In this document: piece after piece, positions 1 through 11,494 of the stretch | Layout: each line of letters starts with the position of its first letter | Numbering within the stretch: position 1 is the stretch's first letter | DNA from: Chaetoderma sp. LZ-2023a | Taxonomy: Eukaryota > Mollusca > Caudofoveata > Chaetodermatida > Chaetodermatidae | Direction of reading: 5' to 3' | Assembly: GCA_034401795.1 (NCBI GenBank) | Contig: CM067360.1 | Location: forward strand, 122,155,430 to 122,219,429 | Length of the DNA stretch: 64,000 bases | Program-made: the position numbers and the translations under genes | Notes under the pieces: model-generated | Databases searched by the model: none | Told to the model about the DNA's origin: nothing | The model's input: only the letters and a program-made list of their open reading frames with translations

Positions 1-51
1 CAGTAAAACTCGGAAATAATTTATAATGTTTCCAAAACAAAATAAAATTTG

Positions 52-105
52 TGTTGAATATTTTGGATTGAATTTGATTGGAATCCATTGCTGTCCAATC
101 AAATC
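52..105. repeat. Family-B hairpin MITE, fragment
   Basis: 'tgttgaatattttggattg' followed by 'ttgattggaatccattgctg' matches the left arm and loop of the B hairpin. The right arm is cut short by a family-C copy. Confidence 0.55.
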
Positions 106-316
106 AACCCTTTAATGGTCAAGATTGGTCAGGGAAACTTTTTTCAGTGACTGTCTATTTTCAGGCCAGGAGAAGACTATTTTACAAAATGTACCACTGA
201 AATGACTGGCTTGATAACCGAGCCAGTCCTTTCAATGGTCAATTAAAAAAAATAGTCTTCTCTTAGCATACAGATTTATAGACATTCCTCAAGACTGCTT
301 TTGAAGCCGGTTAACC
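106..316. mobile_element. Family-C palindromic MITE (subtype with 'taatggtcaag' ends)
   Basis: The core hairpin is centred at about 205 (ggcttgataaccgagcc), with arms 'gagaagactatttt' and 'aatagtcttctctt'. The right end shares TTAA with the next copy at 311. Confidence 0.78.
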
Positions 317-517
317 CTTTAACACTCAAGGCAGCCAAAAACCGCTTGTAATGTGGTCCTTAGAAATGTCCATTTGCAGACATAGAAAACTCTTTTTGAA
401 AATTTATCACAGGAATAACTGCCTCGATTTAAAAAAAAAATGTTTTGGTCTGTAAAATGGACATTTTCAATGAGAAAATGTATATTTTCTTGAAAAATTT
501 AAGGGTTAAAGTGTTAA
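311..517. mobile_element. Family-C palindromic MITE, core eroded
   Basis: The ends are ttaaccctttaacactcaag and aagggttaaagtgttaa. The right half of the core palindrome has been replaced by an A run, so the hairpin is weak. Confidence 0.8.
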
Positions 518-632
518 CCTAGCCAGTCATTCCAGTGGTAAATTTTCAAAAATAGTATTCTCTTGATCTGCAAATGGACATTTTCCGAGATATTTAAATT
601 TTCTTGAAAGAATTTAAAGGTTAAATGGTTAA
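518..632. mobile_element. Family-C MITE, right half
   Basis: 'agccagtcattccagtggta' to 'aaaggttaaatggttaa' is the right arm of family C. The left arm is absent. The terminal TTAA (629-632) is shared with the family-D element that follows. Confidence 0.78.
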
Positions 633-845
633 CCTTTGGCACTCTGATGTCAATGTTCTATCTCTTACTGTGTAAATAGAAGAGAAACTGTTGTACATTT
701 TTCAACAGTTTTGGTGGACGATGTTGCTGTCAGAGTGTCTACGACAGCACCATCTTGCACCAAGTTTGTAGAAAAATGAACAACAGTTCGTCTTTTAATT
801 TAATTTGCAAATTAAGAATCTTGACATCAGAGTGCTACGGGTTAA
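629..845. mobile_element. Family-D palindromic MITE
   Basis: TTAA-bounded, with inverted ends 'gcactctgatgtcaa' and 'ttgacatcagagtgc'. The central arms 'tttggtggacgatgttgctgt' and 'acagcaccatcttgcaccaa' can fold on each other. Confidence 0.82.
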
Positions 846-914
846 GTCCAAAATATCAAATAGAACATTTCTTACATTGTACTAACTGATATATCTACAA
901 GCTTCTGTTTTTAT

Positions 915-2322
915 ATGCCCGCGCAAAGCGGGTTCGTATTATGTGATGGCGCTCGCCGTCCATGCGTCCGTCCATCCGTCTGATTCTTGTCCAGAGCTGA
1001 TCTCGAAGAGTTTTAAACCTACACTCACAAATGTTTTTCAGCAGATATATTACCTATAGACGAAGTGCCATGATTTCGATTCAGCAAAATCCTCCCATAT
1101 TCGCTAGAGTTATCTCCCTTAAAAGCTTAAAATTCGTCAAAATTTTCTTGTCCAGGACAGATCTCGAAGAGTTTTGAACCTACAGTTACAATTTTTTTTC
1201 TGCAGATATATTACCTCTAGACGAAGTGTCATTATTTCCATTAGGCAAAATCCTCCCATATTCGCTAGGGTTATCTCCCTTGAAAGCCTAAAATGTGTCA
1301 AAATTATATTGCGGAAGTCATGATGCAAATCTCGAAGAGTTTTGAACCCACACTTACACATTTTTTTTCAAAAGCTGTGGTACGTATAGCCGAAGTATCA
1401 TGATTTTGTTTTGGCATGATCCGCCCATATATGCGAGAGTCTTGATTTCATTTCGGCAAAATCCTCCTATATTTGTGGGAGTTATCTCCCTTGAATGATT
1501 AAAATTCGTACAAATTTTCTTTTCCTAGCCAGATCTCGAAGAGTTTTGAACCTATACTCACAATTTTTTTCCGGCAGATGTGTTAGGTATAGACAAAGTC
1601 TCATGATTTCCTTTTGACAAAATCCTCCCATATTCGTGAGAGTTATCTCCCTTGAAAGATTAAAATTCATCAAAATTTTCTTGTCCAGACCAGATCGTGA
1701 AGACTTTTGAACCTATACATTTACAATTTTTTTTCACCAGATGTGTTAGGTATAAACAAAGTGTCATGATTTCCTTTCTGCAAAATCCCCACATAATTGC
1801 CAGAGTTATATCCCATGAAATACAAAATTTGTGAAAGTTTTCTTGTTTTCATTGTTTTCATTGAATCTAATATGGATAGATGAAGGGCAAAATCTGCCCA
1901 TATTTGCCAAAGTTATGTTTCTTGAAGCTTTAAATTTGTCAACATTTTCTTGTCCGGTCCAGATCTTGAACAGTTTTGAACCTACACTCAATTTTTTATT
2001 CATCAGATGTTTTAGGGATAGACGAAGTGTCATAGTTTCGTTTCGGTAAAATCCACCCATAGTTGCCAGAGTTACCTTCCTTGAAAGATTAAAATTCATC
2101 AAAATTATCTTGTAATTGTAATGATCAATGAAGCTGTTAAGACTTTCAAGATTTTTAGTGATGTCTTTGCAGTGAATTCCAAATGTGTACCTAATAGAAA
2201 TCCTCCCCCCCCCCCCCCTTTCTTAGAGAATTATCAAAGACAAACTTCACATAATTTAGCATTCCTCAAACAAGTACATGTATGCCTGCAGGCGTATGTT
2301 GAGTTTCACTAAAACTCTTGTT
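915..2322. repeat. Tandem-array repeat, about 150-250 bp units, ending cttgtt
   Basis: It opens with a small hairpin (gcccgcgcaaagcggg) and 'gtccgtccatccgtc'. About six diverged units follow, each with 'gatctcgaagagttttgaac', 'cagatatattacctatagac' and 'agttatctccctt'. It closes near 2317-2322 with cttgtt. Open frames on either strand inside it follow the repeat period and are not genes. The layout resembles the Pearl and other tandem-core mobile repeats of bivalves (inference). Confidence 0.78.
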
Positions 2323-2790
2323 GTTCTATAAATATGTTAACTTATTGACGAGCTGTGTTCAAGATGTACATAGTTATCATAACGTGCTTCATTCAACTCA
2401 GTGAGCATGACTGAATAATTTTGCTCAGCTGTCTTCTCTATTACATCATAATGACCTCTATTGATCAATGTTGACAATCTGTCACACGCTTCCTGGTCAA
2501 ATAGTACAGCTGTGCAGAGCTGTCAAATTAAACCGTTGATACTCTCAGACGAAGCAATAACACTCAGGTATGTGAATAGTCTATAGAGCTTATGTGAATA
2601 GTCTATAGAGCGTGTTACCTATATAGGGAATATGCGGGACCCCTCTAAATCTACATGTATATATATATATATATAAAAAGAATAAAGCTGAAATTTTAGG
2701 GCATTTTACAGTATTCTTTCCAGCCTTATGAATTGGAACGCCTAAGATTTTTCACTAACTGTGTTTGCTGTACTTAGCGTTGTTAACTCT
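2323..2790. other. No gene seen; AT microsatellite
   Basis: This is unassigned AT-rich sequence with a short TA microsatellite at about 2656-2675. No splice-bounded coding segment or repeat end was recognised. Confidence 0.5.
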
Positions 2791-2794
2791 AAAA

Positions 2795-2998
2795 AAGGTT
2801 AAACTGGCTAAAATGGCTTTGACAACGGTCAGGAGAAAGGTTCCGTGCAGGCTAAGCGAAGACTGTTTTTGAAAATTTATCACTGGAATGGCTACCTCGA
2901 TTATCGAGCCAGTGATTCCAGTGGAAAATGTTGAAAAAGTCTCTTATTGACCTGCAATTGGCCATTCATTGAGCCCTTTAAATGTTTAATACTATTAA
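2795..2998. mobile_element. Family-C MITE, diverged
   Basis: The core ctcgattatcgag is flanked by 'tttatcactggaatggc' and 'agtgattccagtgg'. The outer parts are more diverged than in most copies. Confidence 0.72.
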
Positions 2999-3559
2999 AG
3001 TTTTATTCTCCTTGGCTTGAAGTTGTGCATTATGCTTTTCGCCATCTTTGATGTTGTATTTTGTGTAGGAATTTTTGGAAACTGAAAGAATAAGTTAGTT
3101 TGTCTGAAAGGGAATAGATGCTGTTATCCCCATGTGTTTTGAAAGAAATCTCATGGATATTGCAAATGCATCCGTCTGCATGTCTCTGATCTGCTGTCTT
3201 CTGGGAAACCACCTGCTGATATTCAACCAAGTTTGATTTACTCCTACATGTATCATTGTAGATTGCGAGATGACATTAATATTGGGCATTGTGTTGTTCT
3301 GATTAATCGATTTGATCGATGATTGATTGGTTTGCATGTTCAACCAACCGATCGATCATGATTTCAGAAATCGATTTGAGGTGTTTATAAATTGACTTTA
3401 TTAATATATTTTAACTGGTCAAGCTAGAAAACGAATACATTTTGGAAAAGAATTTAAATTTAATTGTTACAACTATATAGTATTACTCCTTAGTCTAAGA
3501 CATTAATTCTTCCAGCACTGAAATAGTACGTTAATTTCAAAGCAACCATGCCAATAACA
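2999..3559. other. No gene seen
   Basis: Unassigned intergenic sequence. Short open frames on the minus strand at 3030-3343 have no recognisable domain and no splice context. Confidence 0.45.
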
Positions 3560-3655
3560 TGTTGAATATTTTGAAACTTATTTGACTGAGAGGAGCTGTT
3601 GCTGCCTAAGACAGCAACAGCTTCCAGTCAAATTAGTTTCAAAATATTCAACAGA
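3560..3655. mobile_element. Family-B hairpin MITE
   Basis: Arms 'gttgaatattttgaaact..tttgactg' and 'cagtcaaattagtttcaaaatattcaac' surround a loop with gctgttgctgcctaagacagcaacagc, itself a palindrome. Confidence 0.85.
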
Positions 3656-4112
3656 TTATTTCTTAAATTATTAAGAATCTGTCATACCTGCGACTTGGTT
3701 TGAAAGGAGTAATTATCCTTGAACATGCTATAATTACTGTATTCAAAATGGGTAAAAAATGAGAACCTGTTATTTTCAATCATTAATTTATCATCAGTTG
3801 GTTTATAAAACCAATCATCGATCACAAAAATAGTACCAATTCCCAACACTAATTGGGCATTGCCCCTTGGAGGCCCTGGGGCCATGGTCCAAATGTCAAA
3901 TATCATTTAGAATTCTATCCGTTCCACCATCTACACATAAACTTTTTGGTGGAATTTAACCAAATATGTTATGTGAGCTACCAGTATGATTGGATTGTGA
4001 GATAACATTATATTGGACTTGGTGGTGTGGAAGGGGGCGGGGACAAAAGGTCAAAGTTAGTGAGTGTTGGGATTTGCACTGACATCTACTGTACATCCTA
4101 GTATTTGTTTAG
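3656..4112. other. No gene seen
   Basis: Unassigned sequence. The 74-codon minus-strand frame at 3682-3906 shows no recognisable domain. Confidence 0.4.
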
Positions 4113-4240
4113 CCATCTAATGGTCGAATTTGGTAAAGAAAATCTAAATATCTGCCTATTGAATGCCAATTTACAGGCCAAAAGAATAGAATTTTAGAAA
4201 ATTTATCACTGGAATGACTGGGTCGGTTATCCAGATAATA
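4113..4240. mobile_element. Family-C MITE, left part only
   Basis: 'taatggtcgaatttgg' and then 'ttatcactggaatgactggg' match the left half of family C. The right half is missing after about 4225. Confidence 0.65.
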
Positions 4241-4390
4241 GATATCCAAAGACTACTTCAGGGCTCGGGCGATCCAGTGCCATCCCTCTTCCAATCAAGA
4301 ACCATTTCCAGAGAAATCTTTATCTGACAATCAATCATGGTTCGCAGCAGTTTAATGAATCAGTAACCTTCAATATTATTCTGCATATTT

Positions 4391-4630
4391 TTAACCCTTT
4401 AAAACTCAAGCAGTCCAGAAATAGCTTTTGCTGTTGACTTGAGAAATGTTCATTTACAGAACAAGAAGAGAAAAGTTTTGAAAATTTATCATTGGAATGA
4501 TTGGCTTGATAATCAAGCCAGTGATTACAGTGTTAAATTTTCAAAAATACTTTTCTCTTAGTCTGCAAATAGACATTTTCTATGAAAGAATTGAAATTTT
4601 CTTGAACAGATTTGAGGGTTAAAGGGTTAA
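4391..4630. mobile_element. Family-C palindromic MITE, complete
   Basis: It runs from ttaaccctttaaaactcaag to gagggttaaagggttaa. The core palindrome ggcttgataatcaagcc is centred near 4510, with well-matched arms of about 50 bp. Confidence 0.87.
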
Positions 4631-4869
4631 GTAAGCTCCATTGAAATCGGCTTTCTGAGACGTCAGAATAAAATGTGCTTAGATACCGTTATTATACTCG
4701 CTGGCGATAATGTATAATGTGCATTTGCACGTCCCATGGAGTGAAGTTAATCACTGTTTTTAATTATTTACAGAAGTAGAGAGCAATGCTTAATGTTTGC
4801 AGGCATACATTTATGCGTTGTATTGCATGTTTGACGGCAATCAATCCATGTGTGTTTTATGGTTCTTTA

Positions 4870-5044
4870 TTAACCCGTACCACACCGATGTCAATATTCT
4901 ATATTTTAATGTGTCAATAACAAAGAAACTGGTGTACATGTTTCTACGACAGCACCATCTTCCACAAAATTTGTTGAAAAATGAACATCAATTCATCAAT
5001 TAACTTAATTTGAAAAGTTTTGACACCAGAGTGGTAAGGGTTAA
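4870..5044. mobile_element. Family-D palindromic MITE
   Basis: TTAA-bounded, with ends 'cacaccgatgtcaat' and 'tgacaccagagtgg'. The central hairpin is shortened: one arm has lost the 'ttggtggaagatg' segment. Confidence 0.8.
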
Positions 5045-5840
5045 TTTGTGTATCAGGATTCTGTCTACAAAGTAACAATGTACATGTAGCTAATCAGATA
5101 GAAAGTGATGTATTTCCCACTATGCTCGGAAAAAGTCAGCCTTGTAATTAATTCATTGTTGGACTAAAACAGTTAAATTCCTTAAATCAGAAAAGTACCT
5201 GTCTAATTCTGGTAACTCGCAGGACCATTGATCCTGTTTTAGACAAATTAGAATAATGGTACATGATTTGTCATGAAAACTTAACAGAGTATCTGTGTGC
5301 CAGGTAGCAACTAATCTCATAATTTTTGCGACAGGTAAGATCAGTCTGAAATTGTCGTCGTATTGGTGGTATAATAAACTAGAACAGGTTTTCTGAATGG
5401 TTTTCGAGATAACCGGTTTTCCAAGATAACCACATTTCCATGCCCAAACAAGGCCCATAGGAAATGTATGGAAATTTGTAACATAGATCTTTAGTCTGAA
5501 CTGCAACTAGACCTGGAGTTTTTATCTAATCACCACTATCCTTTTGTAGGATTTCAAGCTTAACCCTTAGGTGTCAAAGTCACCAGTTCTCATTTTTGCC
5601 ATAAGTGAACGCGCCTTTGCTTTGAGAGGTTCAATGTATAAAGTAGATGTGGCCCATGACATCCCATCGTGTACTAACTTATGCCCACATCTGGCATAGA
5701 TACACCGTTCAAGGCCCTACTTGCAGACCTTTGATATCTCGCTATGTTGATTGCCGGTTTTCACGCCACCAATCAGATTTCTGCCTACTTCAATCTAACT
5801 AGCAATCTAAAAATAGAGGCGTGACTTCGTGCCATTATCG
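5045..5840. other. No gene seen
   Basis: Unassigned sequence. The 117-codon minus-strand frame at 5153-5506 contains no recognisable domain and no convincing splice borders. Confidence 0.4.
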
Positions 5841-5848
5841 ATGGAGAG

Positions 5849-6308
5849 TAGGCTTGCGCGATTACGCGATTAAATTGAAAATCGCAATTATTTTTTAAAT
5901 CATGAATTTATATGATTAAAAATTAAATAATCAAATAATCGTGAATAATTCTGCAGCATAAAATATTTCAAAACCTACCTTTTAATTATTCTTTATTGTG
6001 ATCGGTCACAGAAATTTACATTTTGCTCAGCGAATGCATGCCCATTTGCAGACCAAGAGAAGATTATTTTTGAAAATGTAACATTGGAATGACTGGCTCG
6101 ACCCAGTGATACATTTTCAAAAATAATCTTCTCTTGGCCTGCAAATCAACCTTTCTCAACATCATTGCAGCTTTCGTCATTGATATGCTTTTTTGCCGTT
6201 ATAACTGGGTAATTTGTACTAAAATTATTTGTGCTGATTAATCGAGTTATCGCGATTATTATTAAATAATCGATCGAGATTACTGAAAGCAATAATCGTC
6301 CAAGCCTA
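5849..6308. mobile_element. hAT-type MITE with perfect 8-bp target duplication
   Basis: The ends are taggcttgcgcgat at the left and the complement of taggcttggacgat at the right. They are flanked by atggagag at 5841-5848 and again at 6309-6316. The 8-bp duplication and TAGG-type ends fit hAT transposons. No coding sequence is present. A degenerate family-C MITE is nested at about 6035-6172. Confidence 0.9.
6035..6172. mobile_element. Family-C MITE core nested in the hAT MITE
   Basis: 'catttgcagaccaagagaag', 'ggaatgactggctcg' and 'aataatcttctcttgg' are family-C core sequence. The centre is partly deleted. It lies inside the hAT element at 5849-6308. Confidence 0.75.
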
Positions 6309-6595
6309 ATGGAGAGCTTGTCAGATACGAATGTCAATTTATGTGATTAACAGTTATATTAGTAGAATGATAACAACCGGGGAATTTCATTGTGCGGAAG
6401 TTGACTGACCTTATTTAGGACGTTTTGTTAACTTACCGTAGTTTGGATATCATAGCCAGCAAGCACGGTACTCGATACGGGAATGGTGTGGGAGGGTGAG
6501 GATCATGCAATTGGACGATCATGACACCCCTTTAGGTCACGATCATATACAGAGCATGCAGATTTATAGGTACTTCAGTAAATACGTTCTAGTAT

Positions 6596-7739
6596 TAGGC
6601 TTGCACGATATTGTCCTCTGAGGTATCGCGATATATCGTGGTGAGAAAATCGCGATATTTCGATATATCGTATAGCCTTATGGCATGAATTCATGGGGTG
6701 AATTGGTCTTGGGTTGAGTTGGACTGCACGGTTTGGCTTATGTAGACATGTCGGCTTCGCTATGAGTTTTCATATCAGTTTTAACCAAATATGACTTCTA
6801 ATTGGTAAATTTCAACAAAAACATTAAAATCAGTCGACAAGATGCTTAAAGAACGATCTTTAATAACACGAAATTTCCTGGTGTAAATCTTTGATGCCTA
6901 ACACCTTGGCTTAATGTATACCTTGTCCATCATTGCGGAAGTGAAATTATTACATTGGACAACCCAAATATTGCGTACTCTGTTATAACCATCGTTTATT
7001 AGATCAAAATTAATCTAAAAATTTGACATTTCATATTGTCTTTGTGAAAATTTACAAATCACGTGATATTAGATCCATAGATATCTACGGTTTAGATCTG
7101 ATCCGCATTTACCGAGTACCCGTTTACTAATAATAGTTAGCCTTCAGAAACATCTCGGATAGTTCACCTTGCTGGCTAAAGCGTGTATACCGTCTCATTT
7201 AGCTATCACATTTGTGAACACACCACCTCTCGCCTCCAAAAACAGGAGAGCAAGCAATATCACGTGATTTATATCTTTTCGCGACGCCATTTATTGTCAA
7301 ATTTAGGATTAATTTAGATTTTATAAACCATGCTTATTAAGAAATATACAATATTTATACCAGCCCAGGTAGTAATTTTACTCACGCGATCATGGTTTTG
7401 AGGTACATGTATACAGTATGGCGGCAAGAAATTGTACCTGTAAATTGCATTCAATTTTCGTATTATTAGTCCATCTTTTAAAACAATTTTAAAGAATGAA
7501 CTTCAACTTTTTCTTGACCTATTCCTAATATAAGCCCACCCCTCTCGCAAAGATGTTGGTTTGGAAATAAATTGAACAGCTTGCGGTAATAGAAGGCTAC
7601 GTTACAAAAAAATAGGCAGAATATGGCGTGACAGTAAAATTTTCGCGATATTTCGATTTTTTCAAAATCATATCGTAGATAATAGTGGCTGAAAATTTTT
7701 TCGCGATTTTCGATAATATCGGACAATCGTGCAAGCCTA
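6596..7739. mobile_element. hAT-type MITE, 1.1 kb, perfect 8-bp target duplication
   Basis: The ends are taggcttgcacgatattgtcc and its near-exact complement. The target duplication is tctagtat (6588-6595 and 7740-7747). The interior (about 6880-7440) is itself an imperfect long palindrome, with 'caaatcacgtgat' on both sides. There is no transposase, so it was mobilised in trans. Confidence 0.9.
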
Positions 7740-7989
7740 TCTAGTATCATTATTATAAGCAATAGTAAGTCATTCAGCCAGTATGTGTTGTGTTCTTTTT
7801 AGCTACATGTACTTAGGCTAAATAGATTCCAAATATGTTGAAATGCCTTTAGAATTAAGTACATGCCATGCATGTCGGATCACAAGCTTTTTAAAAGTGT
7901 TAGGCAGCTAAGTGTTAAGGTCTTGATGCCTCATGCTTATTACCTCCACCCAAAACCCACACACGGACACACAAACAACACCACCACCT

Positions 7990-8520
7990 GCCTGCTTTTG
8001 AGAAAGATGAGGGGTTATGTTTTTGTTTCCATCCATCTATCCATGTGTGCAAATTCTGGGTTTTTTGTGTGTGATAACTGCTTTTGCTTGGTGTATCTTG
8101 ATGAAATAAGAAGGCTGGTTATGGGGGCTATGTAGATGGGTCTTATTTTTTGTGTCAGCTAGTCAATCTATCTCCGTCTATCCATGCCTCTTCTGACCAT
8201 GTGTTCATCCATAGTTTTGAGGTTGATAACTACCTTTGCTTGTATTGGCATGACAAAACTTAGGTAGATACAGGTTATTTTGGGGGTCAATCCATCTATT
8301 CATCCATCTGTCTTCTGAGTGTGTGTGTCCATCCATCCGTGCAAGCAAATTTGGAGTTTTTGTTCATTAATTTTACTTTTGCTTTGAGTATATTGACAAA
8401 GTTTCATGGGAAGGTTGGCTATGGGGCTAGGGATATGCAGGTTATTTTGTAGGTCAGTTCGTCTGTCGATCCTTCTGTCTTCTGACTGTGGGGATGAAAG
8501 TGATTTTGTCTAGTTTAATT
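7990..8520. repeat. Tandem-array repeat, ~150-170 bp units ('atccatccat' type)
   Basis: About three to four units each carry 'ccatccatctatccatg', 'gataactgcttttgctt', 'ttgacaaa' and 'ggttggctatgggg'. The same family is at 27738-28300. Frames inside it reflect the period only. Confidence 0.72.
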
Positions 8521-9066
8521 ATTAGCTCACCTGGACTTAAAGGTCAAGTGAATTTGTCCATGCCATGGAGACCACCCGTCCTTCTCTCATCAGCTTTTCC
8601 GTTAAATAACTTCTCAAGAAACACTGGGCCAACATCAACCAAATTTCTCCGGAAACATCTTTTGGCCATGGAAATACATGATTGTTCAAAGGAAGCTGAT
8701 TGGTCAATTTTAGTGGTGGCCATCTTGGATCTTGCTTGGTGGAACAATCCTATCGTGGTAGACATCGACACATCTAATGAGAATTTTTATTGGTCGATTT
8801 TCCTTTGACCATCTTGGATTTTTTGAAGATTTTCAGAAATCACTTAAAACCTACTCTTTAATCAATGGCCTATTGAAACTTCAATGGAACAATCCTAATG
8901 TAATACACCTCAACACTTCTAATGAGAATTTGGATTGGTCACATTTTTTTTTACGCTCATCTTGGATTTGCGAAAATGTCCAGGAAATCTTTTAAAGTAC
9001 ATGTACTACTCCTAAAATACATGTACAGCCACGAATTGTACTTTAATGTATAACTTAATCCTTTAT

Positions 9067-9289
9067 TTAACCCTCATATCAGCCAAAAACAGCTTCTGCA
9101 GTGGTCTTGAGAAATGTTCATTTGCAGACCAAGAGAAGACTAATTTTGAAAATTTACAACTGGAATGACTGGCTCGATAACCAAGCCAGTCATTCCAGTG
9201 GTAAAATTTCAAAAAGTCTTCGCTTGGTCTGCAAATGGACATTTTAAATGAAAAGAATTGAAATTTTCTTGAACAAATTTAAGTGTTAA
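9067..9289. mobile_element. Family-C palindromic MITE, complete
   Basis: Starts ttaaccctcatatcagcc. The core ggctcgataaccaagcc is centred near 9180. The right TTAA (9286-9289) is shared with the next copy. Confidence 0.87.
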
Positions 9290-9477
9290 CCCTTTAGCAT
9301 CCATATCAGCCAAAAACAGCTGCAGTGGTCTTGAGAAATGTCCATTTGCAGACCAAGATAAGACTATTTTTGAAAATTTATGGCCAAGCCAATCATTTCA
9401 GTGGTAAATTTTCAAAAATAGTATTCTGTTGGTCTGCAAATGGACATTTTCCATGTGAAAATTGGTTAGAGGGTTAA
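9286..9477. mobile_element. Family-C palindromic MITE, core partly deleted
   Basis: Starts ttaaccctttagcatccata and ends gagggttaa. About 20 bp of the left core arm is missing. Confidence 0.83.
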
Positions 9478-9920
9478 TTTTCTCCGTTTCTTACCAGAAT
9501 GCTTTTTCTGAGAGAAATCTATATGTCTACATGACATTCTACTTGAAATGTCAATGTTCCAGGTGAGCGATGCAGGCTCCGCGGGCCACTTGTTCTAAAT
9601 TTCCCAAAGGTTTATGACAGTTTCCTACATGTAGAATGATAGTCTTCTTGAAGTTTAGCTGGCTTTTCTATTTAAATTCAATTCACTTCAAATATTTTTT
9701 ATTTTATTGTAGCATTTCACATTTATATTACAAAACACAGGTAGTCCATCAAAGGCAAAGCATATGTGGTGATGGATCCCTAACATATATTAGACAAAGA
9801 AACATTACAACACTACATTACTTTACATGTTACAAATAACAACATTACAACACTACACGTAACGCACACAAAAACTAATTAAGTTACGAGTAGTTAATTA
9901 TAATAATATAAGAAAATAGG

Positions 9921-9929
<9 letters not shown>

Positions 9930-9975
<46 letters not shown>
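9930..9975. repeat. TA microsatellite (left of the Tc1 element)
   Basis: An uninterrupted run of about 46 bp of alternating TA. The Tc1 element begins right at its end, and the run resumes on the other side at 11495-11522. Confidence 0.95.
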
Positions 9976-9978
<3 letters not shown>

Positions 9979-11494
9979 GGAGCCAAAAAAGTTTAGCAAC
10001 AGTGAAGTTTGGTTTGTTGTATTGAAACTATGCGTCCATTTATAACCAAATTTGCAGGCATGTTTCGTCAATGTAATGTCTCGCTGATCATGAAGAAATG
10101 CAAATCATTTCTTGCATTTCTCGGCCGCATGCTTACTGCATGTGAAAATGCATTTTTCATGCACTGGCCCACATTGGCGGGTAGTGAAGGCAAAAATTCA
10201 CCATATTGCAAAAGCAGATAACGAACGTTAACAGAAAACGCTTAAAAGTTTACCATACCGAACATGGGCCACCGCCCAGGGCTACCTGAAAATCAGCGCC
10301 ATGAAGTAATGGGAAGACTCGCTGCTGGGCAGAGCATTCACGCTGTTGCTCGACATTTTAATATTCACGCCTCAACCATTTCCCGTCTCCGCCAACGTGA
10401 GCAGGAAACTGGACATGTTAATGACCGACCACGATCTGGCAGAACGAGAGCAACAACACCACGAGAAGACCGCTACTTAGTGACATCATCACGACGTCAC
10501 AGGTTTGAGACTGCACCGCGGCTGTCCCGTAATTTGCACACCGCTACCGGCACTACAGTGCATGCACAAACTGTGCGAAACAGACCTCATGATGCTGGAC
10601 TGCATGCTCGTTGTCCACTTGTTGCTGTTCCGCTTACAGAGCATCACATCGAGAATCAGTTTGCATGGGCAAGAACTCATCAGCGATGGCGTGTTCAACA
10701 ATGTAGCCACGTTTTGTTCAGTGATGAGTCGAGTTTTTGTGTGGATGTGGCGGATGGTAGTCAAGGGGTTTGGCGACGTTTAGGAGAATGGTATGATGCA
10801 GCCAACATCATTCAGCATGACAGATTCGGTGGCGGCAGTGTCATGGTGTGGGCTGGAATCCATGAAAATGGCAAAACAGATCTTATTGTGATTCGCGGAA
10901 ATTTAACGGCTCAACGTTACTGTGAAGAAGTTGTCGCCCTTGTTGTCATCCCTTTTATGCAGCATCATGCAGACTTTATGTTCCAGCAAGACAACACCCG
11001 TCCTCATTCAGCTAGGGTCACCAGTGATTTCCTTGAGGCTAACAACGTTCCGGTGTTGGACTGGCCAGCGTGATCACCGGACCTGTCTCCTATCGAACAC
11101 ATGTGGGACATTCTTGGCCATATGGTGCGTGAGAACCATCTACATCTTCACAACGTGCGGGAGCTGGAAGCTGCACTGCTCCAGGAATGGGATGCGATTC
11201 CTCTTCGTGACATCAGGTGCTTAATTCGAAGCATGAGAAAGCGATGTACGGCGGTGGTTAATGCGCACGGAGGTCACACCCGGTATTGACAGCTCAGTGT
11301 CATTATTTAAATTGGACCCTTCCGTTGAATGATGCCGTGTTAAAGGCGCGATGCTAGCATTACAGTAACAAGAGACTGTTGTTCAAATTGGAAAATGACC
11401 TCAATTAAATAATATATTTGAATCAATTTATTGTTTTTGTTAAATAACATTTATACAGTAATATTCTCAGTGTTGCTAAACTTTTTTGGTTCAG
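9976..11494 (+). mobile_element. Tc1-like DNA transposon, nearly whole
   Basis: The ends are terminal inverted repeats: left 'ccaaaaaagtttagcaaca' (about 9983-10001) and right its near-perfect complement at about 11472-11490. Both sides are flanked by TA-repeat DNA, consistent with insertion at TA inside a microsatellite. The element is about 1.5 kb, the usual Tc1 size, and carries one transposase gene. TIR conservation and the single break in the gene suggest it moved fairly recently. Confidence 0.93.
10264..11289 (+). pseudogene. Tc1/mariner transposase, DD34E, one in-frame stop
   Basis: The reading frame is 341 codons plus stop. Residues 1-60 form a helix-turn-helix (QSIHAVARHFNIHASTISRL) followed by the GRPR-like linker (DRPRSGRTRATTP). 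The catalytic triad is visible as FSDESSF, FQQDNTRPHSA and SPIEHMWD, with exactly 34 residues between the second D and the E. The nuclear-signal and glycine-rich features usual for Tc1 (GGGSVMVWAG) are also present. The only break I see is a TGA at 11071-11073, between DWPA and SPDLSP, where the family usually has Arg. CGA to TGA is a typical CpG transition. The transposase could not be made whole from this copy unless the stop is read through. Confidence 0.92.

Larger units (their letters stand above)
8522..9597 (+). mobile_element. 'ttagctcacctgg...cttgtt' repeat, with two nested family-C MITEs
   Basis: It starts ttagctcacctggacttaaa and ends caggtgagcgatgcaggctccgcgggccacttgtt, like the copy at 35147-36655. 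The 106-codon frame at 8488-8808 lies inside the repeat and is not a gene. Family-C copies at 9067-9289 and 9286-9477 inserted later. Confidence 0.72.

Noticed and set aside
906-2322. Possible CRISPR-like array, because of regularly spaced repeats
   Set aside because: Units are 150-250 bp and diverged, with no short identical repeats or unique spacers. This is a eukaryotic tandem-array repeat.
5153-5506. 117-codon minus-strand frame
   Set aside because: No domain, no splice borders, composition not protein-like.
8488-8808. 106-codon plus-strand frame
   Set aside because: It lies within the 'ttagctcacctgg' repeat, which has no coding capacity in its other copy.
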